A stretch of DNA of 14,523 bases from an uncultured Pseudomonadota bacterium (GCA_937967875.1 CALBTQ010000558.1:1-14523); one strand, 5' to 3'; positions 1 through 7,613 are shown, numbered from the stretch's first letter. Numbers and translations are program-made. Notes: generated by a model not told the origin, from the sequence alone.

Positions 1-44
1 ATCGTATTCGGTGACTGGAGTTCAGACGTGTGCTCTTCCGATCT
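1..44. other. Illumina TruSeq-type adapter left at contig end
   Basis: Bases 11-44 match, as I remember it, the full 34-base Illumina multiplexing read-2 primer, beginning GTGACTGGAG and ending CTTCCGATCT. In the standard library layout the i7 index lies directly 5' of it, so bases 3-10 (CGTATTCG) are probably the 8-base index and bases 1-2 the end of the P7 arm. Translated, it gives the well-known contaminant peptide TGVQTCALPIS. Nothing here is genomic, and no start codon in it should be used. Confidence 0.97.
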
Positions 45-655
45 CCGAAACGATCAAGGTCAAACTGATCCTGATCCGCCTGAAGCGCAACGCCACCGCC
101 GACGAGGAAGCCAAGGCCAAGGCCAAGGCCGACGAGGCGCTGAAAAAGCTGCAGGGCGGCGCGAATTGGGACGCGATCGTCGAGCAGTACTCCGAAGACC
201 GCGGGACCAAAAAGCGCGGCGGCGTGCTGCCGAAAGTGCGTAAGGGCATGCGCGGCGAAGAGTTCGACGCGGTGGCCTTCGCCATGACCAAGCCCAATGA
301 AATCAGCGAAGTCTTCAAAGACAAACGCGGCTTCAACATCGTGCAGTTCGTCGAAAAGACCCCGGCCGAACTTAAAGACTACGCCAGCGTCGAAAAGTCG
401 ATCGAACGCCGCATGAAGCAGGAAAAGCTGAAGGAACGCATCGACGGTACGCTCGAAAGCCTGCGCAACAAAGCCAACGTGAAAGTGTACGAAGACGTAC
501 TCGACGGCATCCAGGTCGACGCGGGTCCCGAACCCGGCGCGCCCGGCGCCCCCGGCCTGCCCGCCATCGGCGGTGAAGGCATGGGCCAGCCGCAGGAACC
601 GCCGGCTCCCCCGGCCGCTCCCGAAGCGCCCGCCAATGAGGGCGAGTCCAAATAA
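45..655 (+). CDS. PpiC/SurA-type peptidyl-prolyl isomerase family protein, 5' truncated
   Basis: This is the C-terminal part of a parvulin-family periplasmic folding factor; the N-terminus lies beyond the contig end and the reading frame runs into adapter, with the first complete genomic codon at 47. The visible part starts at the first strand of the parvulin fold (KVKLILIRL), followed by a Lys/Ala-rich helix, then NWDAIVEQYSEDRG, the GG-containing loop (KKRGGVLP), and the final strand RGFNIVQFVEK. The usual active-site histidines are absent: the first position is Ile (codon about 68-70) and the final G[FY]H is GFN (Asn at 335-337). After a charged helix the protein ends in a Pro/Gly/Ala-rich, presumably disordered tail of about 45 residues. 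The stop lies 5 bases before the next parvulin-like gene, so they are probably co-transcribed. A chaperone role is likelier than isomerase activity. Confidence 0.85.
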
Positions 656-660
656 AGACA

Positions 661-1638
661 ATGTCGACTCAGAACGACACCAAGGGCGGCGCGACACGGC
701 GTCGCCCTTTTTACTTCCTGCTCGCCGCCCTCTGGCTGCTGCTGGCGGCGTGCGCCCCCAAGACCGAACCGCTGCCGCCCGACGCGGTGGCTCTGGTCAA
801 CGGCGAGCCGATCACCGTTGACGAATTCGCCGCGCAATTCGCCGCTTCGCCGGCCGAACGGGCCGAGTCCGCTCCGGCGGATCCGCTCGCTCAACTGGCC
901 CTGCGCCGCGCTTTCCTCGATCGCCTGATCGACCATCGTCTGATCGAACAGGAAGCGACGAAACGCCGACTGAGCGTCGCCGACGAGGAAATCGACCGCA
1001 TCCTCGCCGGGCTGCAATCCGGCTACGAGAAAAACGATTTCACCAATTTGCTGGCGAACCGGAACATCGCCCCCGAGGTCCTGCGCGAGCACATCCGCTT
1101 CACGCTGCTGGCCGACAAACTCGCCGCGCAAACCGTGCTGCCGTCCGTGGAAATCGACGAGCAAACCCTGCGCGCCTATTACGACGACAACCGCGAGGAT
1201 TTCGTCGAGCCCGAGCGCGTGCACGCCCGGCAGATCGTCTGCGCCACGCATCCCGAGGCCGTCGCCGCGCTCACCGAGTTGCTCACCGGCAAGGATTTCG
1301 CGCAGGTGGCCCGCGAACGTTCGTTGGCCCCCGAGGCCGCCAAGGGCGGCGAACTGGGCTGGTTCGGTCGCGGCGAAATGCTGCCGGAAATCGAGGAGGA
1401 AGCCTTCCGACTCATCACCGGCGAAATCAGCAACCTGATTCAAACGATCTACGGCGTGCACATTTTGCAGGTGCTCGACAAAGCCCCCGCGGTTGCCTTG
1501 ACCTTCGCGCAGGCCCGGGCCACAATTCACGCCAAGTTGCGCACGCGGGCCGCCGACGAAGCCTGGCGCGCTTACCTGCAAGGGTTGCGCGCAAAGGCCG
1601 TCGTCCGCATCGAAATCGCCCGCCTGCCCCAATCGTAA
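661..1638 (+). CDS. PpiC/parvulin-type folding lipoprotein
   Basis: A 325-residue exported folding factor. An n-region rich in Arg (RRR at 13-15) leads into a hydrophobic stretch and a canonical lipobox LAAC with Cys31, so the mature protein should be lipid-anchored facing the periplasm. Next comes a SurA-like N-terminal module (VALVNGEPITVDEFAAQF, then helices containing LIDHRLIEQEATKR). One parvulin domain follows at about residues 186-272: VHARQIVCAT, KDFAQVARERS, KGGELGWFGRGEM and GVHILQV. The first catalytic His is replaced (Gln191), while the second is kept (His267). It is the middle gene of three related genes, 5 bases after the previous stop and 10 bases before the next start. Only a weak ribosome site precedes the ATG, which fits coupled translation. 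Its closest functional analogue is a PrsA/PpiD-like membrane-anchored chaperone. Confidence 0.88.
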   Translation: MSTQNDTKGGATRRRPFYFLLAALWLLLAACAPKTEPLPPDAVALVNGEPITVDEFAAQFAASPAERAESAPADPLAQLALRRAFLDRLIDHRLIEQEATKRRLSVADEEIDRILAGLQSGYEKNDFTNLLANRNIAPEVLREHIRFTLLADKLAAQTVLPSVEIDEQTLRAYYDDNREDFVEPERVHARQIVCATHPEAVAALTELLTGKDFAQVARERSLAPEAAKGGELGWFGRGEMLPEIEEEAFRLITGEISNLIQTIYGVHILQVLDKAPAVALTFAQARATIHAKLRTRAADEAWRAYLQGLRAKAVVRIEIARLPQS

Positions 1639-1648
1639 CGGAGAGATT

Positions 1649-2641
1649 ATGCGCAAACTCGCCCTGGCGTTCGTCCTGCTCGCGATCCTGGCCGCAACGG
1701 CCGGCGCCGAGGAGTTCGTCAATCGCATCGCGGCGGTGGTCGACGAAGAGGCCATCACCCTGCACGAAATCGAGTCCATGGCCCGCCCGCTGATCGCCCA
1801 GATGATCGCCGAGAATCCCGATCTCTCCGCGACCGAACGCGACCGTCGCGCCAACACGATCAAGCGCGACATCCTGCAAAAGCTCATCGAGCAGAAGCTC
1901 ATCGAGCGCGAAGTGCTGCGCCTGGGCATCGAAGTCACCGAAACCGAAATCGACGCCTACATCGAGCGCATCAAAAAGGCCAACAGCTACACTGACGAAA
2001 CGCTGAACATGGCCCTGATTCAGCAGGGCATCTCGATGGCCGAATTCCGCGAGCGCATCAAGCTGGAAATTCTGCGCGATCAGTACGTCTCCTTCCGCAT
2101 GCGCGACAAACTGCGCATCAAGGACGAGGACATCCGCGCCTACTACGAAAACCACCCCGACGAATTCGCCGGCGAACCCGTCGTGCGCATCGCCGAAATT
2201 CGCCTCAACCTGCCGCCCAACCCGAGCGAGGAGCAGGTGCGCGAAATCTTCGTCAAGATGAACGAGGTCTACGAAAAGCTGCTGGCCGGCGGCGACTTCG
2301 CCGAACTGGCGCGCCAGTACAGCCAGGGCCCGACGGCCTCCGACGGCGGCGTGCTGGGCAGCTTCAAAATGAACAGCCAGCTCAAACCCGTGTACAACAA
2401 GGCGATCACGCCGCTGGAACCGGGCAAGCACTCGACGATCTTCCGCGATAAAAGCGGCTTTTTCATTCTGCTGCTGATCGAGAAAAAGCAGATCGGCCTC
2501 GTGCCCTTCGCCGAGGTGGAAGACAAGATCGCCATGCGCCTGCGCAAAGCCGCCGCCGAACGCGAAATGGAACGCCTCGCGCAGGAGCTGTACAAGAAAT
2601 CCTACGTCGACATCCGCGTGCACTTCGGCGACGAGCAGTAG
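1649..2641 (+). CDS. SurA-like periplasmic chaperone
   Basis: A 330-residue protein with a Sec signal peptide and a likely cleavage after Ala-Gly-Ala at about residue 20. The mature N-terminus (EEFVNRIAAVVDEEAITLHEI) is the SurA_N start, followed by the helical chaperone module (DILQKLIEQKLIEREVLR) and one parvulin domain from about residue 178. In E. coli SurA the family escorts outer-membrane proteins through the periplasm. The segment VRIAEIRLNLPPNPSEEQV aligns by eye with the first parvulin domain of E. coli SurA, but the catalytic His is Glu183 and the terminal GFH is GFF (Phe272). The domain is therefore probably not an active isomerase, as is also true of SurA's first domain. There is one parvulin domain here where E. 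coli SurA has two. A strong GGAGAGA at 1640-1646 fixes the ATG. Last gene of the three-gene operon. Confidence 0.88.
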   Translation: MRKLALAFVLLAILAATAGAEEFVNRIAAVVDEEAITLHEIESMARPLIAQMIAENPDLSATERDRRANTIKRDILQKLIEQKLIEREVLRLGIEVTETEIDAYIERIKKANSYTDETLNMALIQQGISMAEFRERIKLEILRDQYVSFRMRDKLRIKDEDIRAYYENHPDEFAGEPVVRIAEIRLNLPPNPSEEQVREIFVKMNEVYEKLLAGGDFAELARQYSQGPTASDGGVLGSFKMNSQLKPVYNKAITPLEPGKHSTIFRDKSGFFILLLIEKKQIGLVPFAEVEDKIAMRLRKAAAEREMERLAQELYKKSYVDIRVHFGDEQ

Positions 2642-2659
2642 TCCACAATCACACTTCCC

Positions 2660-2669
2660 TTCACGTGAA
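2660..2669. promoter_or_regulatory. Perfect 10-base palindrome TTCACGTGAA
   Basis: A perfect inverted repeat sits in the gap between the surA-like gene and the next promoter, about 20 bases upstream of its -35 box. It could be an operator half-site pair, or chance. No second copy was noticed in the window. Confidence 0.2.
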
Positions 2670-2688
2670 TCCCTTTTTCGCGGGCGTC

Positions 2689-2716
2689 TTGCCGCGCGAT
2701 TAGTTCTTTGTAAAAT
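2689..2716 (+). promoter_or_regulatory. Putative sigma-70-type promoter for the HEAT-repeat gene
   Basis: TTGCCG (2689-2694) and TAAAAT (2711-2716) are 16 bases apart, in a locally AT-rich patch of an otherwise GC-rich region. A start near 2723 would give a leader of about 70 bases before the ATG at 2796. This separates the gene from the chaperone operon upstream. Confidence 0.4.
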
Positions 2717-2795
2717 ACATTTGGCTTGTCATCGACGATTGCGGCTTGTCGTGCCGATGAACCGCCGTTTGGTTTTGCCGGAGAGAGGGTTGAAC

Positions 2796-3665
2796 ATGTC
2801 GGGGCGCAAGAAACTCCTGGGCTTACGCATGACGAGTCTATTGGTCGTCGTCTTGCAGTTCGTCGGCCTTTCCTGCCGGTCCGTTCCGGTGGCGCAACCC
2901 GACCCGGAAATCCCGCCGGAGATCGCCCGGCTCCTGCCCGGGCTTTACGACGAAAATCCCAATGTGCGCGAGAAGACCCTTTGGGACTTGAATCGGCTTC
3001 ATCAAAGTCAGGACCAGGTTGTCCGCGAAGCGACCCGGTTGCTGACCGACGAGTTCGACACCACCCGCGGGGCCGCGGCGACGGTCATCGGTTTGGTTGC
3101 CTTGTACAATCTGGATTATCCGGAAGCGATCGATCAAGCCAACATCGAACATGCCTTCAATGCCGCAATTCTGCCGCTGATTGAACTGTTCAAAAATAAA
3201 AACGAAAGGTCGTTTGTTCGTTCGGATGCTCTGAATGCCTTAGCGATGATCGGCCAAGGACAAAGCAAAGACACGATCCTCCCGGTTTTGATCGAAAGTC
3301 TTGCTGAGGATGACGATTCCATGCGCAAAACCGCCTGTACCGGCCTGGGAAGCATCGGCGCGCCCGCCGCGACGGCTGTCCCGCTTCTGACCGAACGATT
3401 GCGCGATGATTCTCCCCGGGTGCGCTCGGCGGCGCTGGAATCGCTCGGTAAATTCGGTAAAGACGCATCCGCCACCTGGCCCGAAATGGTGAAAATGGTG
3501 GACGATCCGTCTGCTGAAGTTCGTTTTTCTTTGATCGGAGCCTTGCTTGAGTTCAGGGACTCTCGGCCGGAGGAATACAAAAAAATTCTGACCGTCCTGT
3601 CCGAGGACGATGATCCGTATGTGCGCGAACTGGCCACCGATCTCCTCGCGATCGTTGACGACTGA
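2796..3665 (+). CDS. Exported HEAT-repeat protein, probable lipoprotein
   Basis: A 289-residue protein. ATG 2796 is chosen because GGAGAGAGGG (2780-2789) sits at proper spacing; an in-frame TTG at 2721 would put 25 polar residues ahead of the signal peptide and overlaps the promoter. The N-terminus (RMTSLLVVVLQFVGLSC) is a signal peptide ending in a Cys that is only a loose lipobox, since Gly rather than Leu lies at -3. The rest is helical: residues from about 38 onward contain HEAT-type pairs, clearest at LPVLIESLAEDDDSMRKTA, PLLTERLRDDSPRVRSAAL and WPEMVKMVDDPSAEVRFS. HEAT repeats form curved scaffolds that bind proteins, and no enzyme motif is seen. Base composition looks less GC-rich than the chaperone genes. 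Its partner and function are unknown. Confidence 0.8.
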   Translation: MSGRKKLLGLRMTSLLVVVLQFVGLSCRSVPVAQPDPEIPPEIARLLPGLYDENPNVREKTLWDLNRLHQSQDQVVREATRLLTDEFDTTRGAAATVIGLVALYNLDYPEAIDQANIEHAFNAAILPLIELFKNKNERSFVRSDALNALAMIGQGQSKDTILPVLIESLAEDDDSMRKTACTGLGSIGAPAATAVPLLTERLRDDSPRVRSAALESLGKFGKDASATWPEMVKMVDDPSAEVRFSLIGALLEFRDSRPEEYKKILTVLSEDDDPYVRELATDLLAIVDD

Positions 3666-3697
3666 ACGACCGACGCGAAAAACGCCCGGAAATTCGG

Positions 3698-3726
3698 TTG
3701 ACGAACGCCGCAAGAAATGATATTTA
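3698..3726 (+). promoter_or_regulatory. Strong-looking promoter with extended -10, start at the ATG
   Basis: TTGACG (3698-3703), a 17-base spacer ending in TGA, and TATTTA (3721-3726). The -10 ends 7 bases before ATG 3734, so transcription would begin at or beside the start codon. The TTG of this -35 box is in frame with the gene downstream and could be mistaken for its start codon. Confidence 0.5.
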
Positions 3727-3733
3727 TTTCTAC

Positions 3734-5977
3734 ATGAGATATTGGAAGATTGTCATTCTCTGTTTGCTTGTCCTGGCGACCGCCTTCGCCTGCACGGACG
3801 ACGACCATTCTTCCGCCGACGACGACCTAGCGACCGACGACGATTCCACCGACGATGACAACGACACGATTGACGACGATACGTTCGACGACGACTCGTC
3901 CGACGACGATTCCACCGATGACGACGATACCGATGACGACGACACCGGCGACGACGACACGATCGACGACGATACCGGCGACGACGATGTCGTGTTCACG
4001 CCGCTGTCGAATGTCGTTTCCGAGCGCATCGACGGCGGCAACCTCTATTACTATCAGTGGGACGCGCTCGCGCTGACCGCCGACGATCGCATCGTCGCGG
4101 CCACCATGCGCGGCCACGAACTGCTCGTCTTCGACCAGGCCGCCAAGGGCTTCGCCGTGCAGTCGGTGATGTCCGAGGTCGGCCAGCCGATCATGGCGGT
4201 CGGGCCCGACGGCGACATCCACCTGCTGCTGTTGGCGCTCGATCCCTACCGCGTGCTTTATACCCGGCGCACCGGCGACGAATGGACCACCCAAACGCTC
4301 ATCGACGGCTACCGCTCGCACGAAACGCTCGCCCTCGCCATCGAACCCGACGGCGATCCGGTCGTCGCCTACACCACCTACTCCACAAACAAAAGCTCCT
4401 TCGGCGTCAATCTCGCCACGTGGAACGGCAGCGGCTTCGACGTGCAGACCGTCGGCACATGGGAAAAAAACGACCCGGTCGTCAAGCTGGCCGTCGACGG
4501 CGACGGTTTTCACCATCTGGCCGTGCTCATCCATAATCATCCGGACGTTTCCCTCGACTACCTCACCGACCGTTCCGGAGCTTTCGTCACGACCTCGCTG
4601 ACCGAAAACATGGAGTGGTCGGACGATATTTTCGTGACCGCGTCGGCAACCGGCCGCGCGACGGTGGTTTTCGTCGATCGCGTCGACAATGACGATCGAC
4701 TCACGGCCGTCTTTATCGAAAACGGCAACGTCACGACCACCGCGGTCGAAGATCCGGTCTATGTCGTCCTTCCCTTTTCTCTCGGCAAAGACGCCGAAGA
4801 CCGGCCGCTCCTGCTGTACATGATCAACGGCGAGTACCGCACTGCCGTTTGGGACGGCGCCGCCTGGACGCCCACCGCGATCACCATGCCCTTGGCGTTG
4901 AGCGCCGCAAAATTCGACTCGACCGGCGCGCTGCATCTGCTCGGCGACATCGACAAATACGACCTTCATTACGCCACGAACGCCGCCGGCGATTGGGCGA
5001 CCGAACTGCTCGACGCCCCCGGTCATATCGACGACAACACGCTCGTTTCCGCCGCCAAAGACGGGCAAGACAACCTCTGCGTGGTTTATCATCGCCTCGA
5101 CGACGACATGGTGTGCATCGCCACGTCCGGCGATAAAGGGTGGAACATCGAAGAGGTCGTCCAGCTCGAAACCGGGCCCTATCAGACCGCCTATCCGCGC
5201 TTGGCGATCGACGACTCCGGCGCGCGGCATCTGCTGTATCACACCTACGACAACCATCTGGTGTACGCCACCGACGCCGCCGGCGACTGGCAGTTCACCA
5301 CGTTCGACGATTCCGGCCTGGCGATGGTCGGCGATCTGGTCGTCGACAGCGACGGCGCAGTGCATATCGCTGTCGGCAAGGCCTACGACCTGTATTATGG
5401 GACCAACGGTTCCGGCGAATGGGAATGGACGACCCTGGGCGCGAACGTCGAAGCGCATTATTGCGATATCGTCCTGGACAGCCTCGACCGTCCGATCGTT
5501 TCCTTCTATTCCTTCTGGATCGACATCTACGGCTACTACTCCGAATCGGGCCTCTTCTGGCTCGACGGTTCCTGGCAGTATGAGCCGCTGACGGTAATGG
5601 ATTTCTCGCCGCACTATCTGGCGATTCACAACGACGTTCTATCGACCGTTTCCCAATCGGATGAGTACGGCCTCGTGTTCAAGCAAAAGGACGCCGGCGT
5701 GTGGAGCGAGGAGAACCTGCAGACCGGCGGATCCTTCGCGCTGACCATCGCCGCCGACCGTCTCGGCCGCCTGGGCATCGCCTATTACGACGCCGGCTCG
5801 CCGGATCAACTGGAATATCTACAACGCGACGACGCCGGTTGGCGCTACTTCATCGTCGATCAACTGCAGGCCCAACGAACCGCCGGCACGCTGCTGTACA
5901 CCGCTGACGACACCGTTCACCTTTTCACTGTCGGCCTGGGCGCCCTTTACCACACGAGCTTCCCCCGGCCGGAGTGA
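3734..5977 (+). CDS. Surface lipoprotein with Asp-rich stalk and beta-propeller-like repeats
   Basis: A 747-residue protein. MRYWKIVILCLLVLATAFAC is a lipoprotein-like signal with Cys20. Residues 21-85 are a low-complexity stalk in which 39 of 65 residues are Asp, in units such as STDDD, TGDDD and TIDDD. The remaining 660 or so residues contain about 13 repeats of roughly 50 residues, each built on a DxxGxxhhhhY-type strand followed by a W-containing strand; examples are DGDIHLLLLALDPYRVLYT, TGALHLLGDIDKYDLHYATN, SGARHLLYHTYDNHLVYATD and LGRLGIAYYDAGSPDQLEYL. This spacing suits one or two beta-propellers, a binding fold; no catalytic motif is visible. The Asp stalk may bind calcium or hold the propeller away from the membrane. 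There is no Shine-Dalgarno before ATG 3734, and the promoter geometry suggests a leaderless mRNA. The ligand is unknown. Confidence 0.8.
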   Translation: MRYWKIVILCLLVLATAFACTDDDHSSADDDLATDDDSTDDDNDTIDDDTFDDDSSDDDSTDDDDTDDDDTGDDDTIDDDTGDDDVVFTPLSNVVSERIDGGNLYYYQWDALALTADDRIVAATMRGHELLVFDQAAKGFAVQSVMSEVGQPIMAVGPDGDIHLLLLALDPYRVLYTRRTGDEWTTQTLIDGYRSHETLALAIEPDGDPVVAYTTYSTNKSSFGVNLATWNGSGFDVQTVGTWEKNDPVVKLAVDGDGFHHLAVLIHNHPDVSLDYLTDRSGAFVTTSLTENMEWSDDIFVTASATGRATVVFVDRVDNDDRLTAVFIENGNVTTTAVEDPVYVVLPFSLGKDAEDRPLLLYMINGEYRTAVWDGAAWTPTAITMPLALSAAKFDSTGALHLLGDIDKYDLHYATNAAGDWATELLDAPGHIDDNTLVSAAKDGQDNLCVVYHRLDDDMVCIATSGDKGWNIEEVVQLETGPYQTAYPRLAIDDSGARHLLYHTYDNHLVYATDAAGDWQFTTFDDSGLAMVGDLVVDSDGAVHIAVGKAYDLYYGTNGSGEWEWTTLGANVEAHYCDIVLDSLDRPIVSFYSFWIDIYGYYSESGLFWLDGSWQYEPLTVMDFSPHYLAIHNDVLSTVSQSDEYGLVFKQKDAGVWSEENLQTGGSFALTIAADRLGRLGIAYYDAGSPDQLEYLQRDDAGWRYFIVDQLQAQRTAGTLLYTADDTVHLFTVGLGALYHTSFPRPE
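3794..3988 (+). repeat. Imperfect GAC/GAT repeat encoding the Asp-rich stalk
   Basis: About 195 bases of GAC and GAT codons interrupted by ACC, TCC, GGC or ATC codons, with a loose 15-base period (five residues, such as Thr-Gly-Asp-Asp-Asp). Such tracts can gain or lose whole units by slippage without breaking frame, and they are prone to misassembly. Mixed synonymous Asp codons suggest selection on the protein rather than a recent DNA expansion. Confidence 0.85.
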
Positions 5978-6006
5978 TCGCTAGTCGCCGATCCGGCTTT
6001 TAATTT
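5968..6006 (+). terminator. Possible terminator overlapping the propeller-gene stop
   Basis: GCCGGA (5968-5973) can pair with TCCGGC (5992-5997), leaving an 18-base loop, and the stem is followed directly by TTTTAATTT. It straddles the stop codon at 5975-5977 and lies partly inside the end of the opposing small gene. The long loop makes it only moderately convincing. Confidence 0.4.
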
Positions 6007-6211
6007 CAGCCAATTCGCTCAGTATCCGCTGCGAATAAATTGAGTTTTTACGCGAATTGAGTATCAGCTTGAGCGACACCAGAAAAACGCCGGTCTCCAA
6101 AAGCAACTCCTTGGTAAATCCCTTCACAAACAACGCGACGATGAATAGAAAGAAGGTCACGCCGATGACGATCAATTCACCGAGGTGGTAATTCTTCCGT
6201 TTTTTTTCCAT
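5981..6211 (-). CDS. Small two-helix membrane protein
   Basis: A 76-residue protein of unknown function. A basic N-terminus (MEKKRKNYH) is followed by two hydrophobic segments, at about residues 13-29 (LIVIGVTFFLFIVALFV) and about 36-51 (LLLETGVFLVSLKLIL), then a charged amphipathic tail (SELAEIKSRIGD). It is real rather than a shadow: the strand-specific signals are good, with GAGGAG (complement of 6217-6222) five bases before the ATG and a perfect TATAAT upstream. It is AT-richer than its neighbours. It is convergent with the propeller gene, with only three bases between the two stop codons, so the transcripts must overlap. No homologue is recognised. Confidence 0.72.
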   Translation of the reverse strand: MEKKRKNYHLGELIVIGVTFFLFIVALFVKGFTKELLLETGVFLVSLKLILNSRKNSIYSQRILSELAEIKSRIGD

Positions 6212-6234
6212 GAGATCTCCTCGTAATTGGAGGC

Positions 6235-6240
6235 ATTATA
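6235..6240 (-). promoter_or_regulatory. TATAAT -10 box for the small membrane protein
   Basis: The minus strand reads a perfect TATAAT here, 23 bases upstream of the ATG and just before the GAGGAG ribosome site. No good -35 box lies at standard distance; GGGACA (complement of 6253-6258) is too close at 12 bases. Confidence 0.4.
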
Positions 6241-6284
6241 CTATTTTCCACATGTCCCTGGTGAATTCTCCACCCTCGCCTCTC

Positions 6285-6314
6285 TTGATTTTCCCTTAAA
6301 CATGGTGTTATGTG
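6285..6314 (+). promoter_or_regulatory. Putative promoter for the glycosyltransferase
   Basis: TTGATT (6285-6290), an 18-base spacer ending TGT, then TATGTG (6309-6314). The extended -10 (TGTTATG) is the same as that ahead of the acyl-CoA synthetase. The predicted leader is about 30 bases. Confidence 0.4.
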
Positions 6315-6353
6315 CGCTGGCTCGTTTTCAGCCCGTCTATTTGTTGAGGCATG

Positions 6354-7517
6354 ATGAATATCGCGTACGTGCACACCGACCCGTTCCCGTCGCCCATGGC
6401 CGGGAGCGTCTTCGCACTTTCCACCGCCGTCGGCCTGGCGCGCGCCGGCGCCGCCTGCACGCTGATGATGCCCTCCGCCGAACGCACGATCGAGCAGGCG
6501 CTCGCCTATTACGGCGTCACGCCGCCCGACAACCTGCGCATCGTTCTGCCCGGCACGCCGCATTACAAAATCGGCCCGGTGAAAATCACCCGCACCGGCA
6601 AATACTACCGCGCAGTGCTGTGCGAATTGCTCGCCCGGCGGCCCGACGCCGTCATCGTACGCACGCTCAAACTGGCCGCTTACCTGGTCTTTCATCGGCT
6701 GCCGTTCCCGCTGTTTTACGAGGCCCACGACTGGTACAGCGACATCGAACGCAAATGGTCCGGCGCCGAGTGGATGATCTCCAAGAAGAAGCTCGTCGCC
6801 GAACGGGCTCTGGCGTTGCTGGAAAAGAAAACCCTTCCCCGCTTGACCGGGTTGATCACCCTGCGCGAAGCCACCGCCGAGTTGATGCGCCGCGATTACC
6901 CCGGCGTGCCCTGCCGCGCCGTGCCCACCGCGATGCAGCCGCTGGAAACGCTGCCGCCGGTGAGCGACGATCCGGTGGTCGTCTACCTCGGCCAGTTGCA
7001 TCCGCACAAGGGGCTGCAATCGCTACTGGAAGCCGCGCAACGAGCTCCGCGGGTCAACCTGTTGATCGTCGGCGGCGGCGACTGGCTCGCCCATTGGCGT
7101 AAGACGGCCGCTGAACTGGGCCTCAACAGTCGTGTGGAATTCACCGGCCACGTGCCCGCCGCGCAGGTGCCCGCCGTGCTGGCCCGCGCCCGCGTTGGCG
7201 TGCTGCCGATGCTCGATTGTTTCTTCAACCGCTATCTGACCTCGCCGCTGAAGATCCAGGAATACTTCGCCGCCGGCCTGCCCGTGGTGACCGCCGACGC
7301 GCCCGTCACCGCCGAGATCGTTTCTCACGAACAAACCGGGCTGCTCACGCCCTTCGGCGACGTCGACGCTCTCGCCGCGGCCCTCACGCGCCTGTGCACC
7401 GACGACGATCTGCACCGCCGTTGCCGCGCCAACATCCTGCAAACCGTCGCCCAATGGACCTGGGAAAAACGCGGCGCCGCCCTGCGGGAGTTCATTAAAT
7501 TCGGGACAGGATACTAA
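6354..7517 (+). CDS. GT4-family glycosyltransferase
   Basis: A 387-residue GT-B fold enzyme that should transfer a sugar from a nucleotide-sugar donor, probably to a cell-envelope acceptor; the sugar and acceptor cannot be told. The N-terminal Rossmann half starts MNIAYVHTDPFPSPMAGSVF and includes YEAHDWYSDIERKW. The donor half begins at about residue 208 (VVYLGQLHPHKGL, with Lys219), continues with LLIVGGGDW and VEFTGHVPAAQVPAVLARA, and has the GT4 signature SPLKIQEYFAAGLPVV with Glu303, then AEIV (Glu321). As in many SPLK-type GT4 enzymes, the first Glu of the textbook E-x7-E is not kept. ATG 6354 is preferred over the adjacent ATG 6351 because GAGG (6346-6349) would otherwise be one base away. 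It is a single gene, not part of a visible polysaccharide cluster. Confidence 0.9.
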   Translation: MNIAYVHTDPFPSPMAGSVFALSTAVGLARAGAACTLMMPSAERTIEQALAYYGVTPPDNLRIVLPGTPHYKIGPVKITRTGKYYRAVLCELLARRPDAVIVRTLKLAAYLVFHRLPFPLFYEAHDWYSDIERKWSGAEWMISKKKLVAERALALLEKKTLPRLTGLITLREATAELMRRDYPGVPCRAVPTAMQPLETLPPVSDDPVVVYLGQLHPHKGLQSLLEAAQRAPRVNLLIVGGGDWLAHWRKTAAELGLNSRVEFTGHVPAAQVPAVLARARVGVLPMLDCFFNRYLTSPLKIQEYFAAGLPVVTADAPVTAEIVSHEQTGLLTPFGDVDALAAALTRLCTDDDLHRRCRANILQTVAQWTWEKRGAALREFIKFGTGY

Positions 7518-7583
7518 TTTAATTTCTTTATCTTCCATTTCTCCTGCGCGACGGCGGCCCTTGACTCTCTTCTCCGATTCACT

Positions 7584-7613
7584 TTGACGAAAAAGTAACG
7601 TTCGTGCTACGGT
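7584..7613 (+). promoter_or_regulatory. Putative promoter for the DUF6263-like lipoprotein
   Basis: TTGACG (7584-7589), an 18-base spacer ending TGC, and TACGGT (7608-7613). A start near 7620 gives a leader of about 34 bases containing the GAGG site at 7644-7647. A second TTGACT at 7561 has no obvious partner. Confidence 0.45.

Noticed and set aside
379..2623. Long minus-strand frames over the chaperone operon
   Set aside because: Antisense shadows of three recognisable SurA/PpiC genes.
2721..2795. TTG start giving the HEAT protein 25 more residues
   Set aside because: The strong GGAGAGAGGG site and the signal peptide both point to ATG 2796.
3827..5629. A 600-residue open frame antisense to the propeller gene
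   Set aside because: Shadow of GC-rich codons: its Asp/Val/Gly/Arg-rich translation has no fold signal, while the plus strand has a signal peptide, promoter and repeats.
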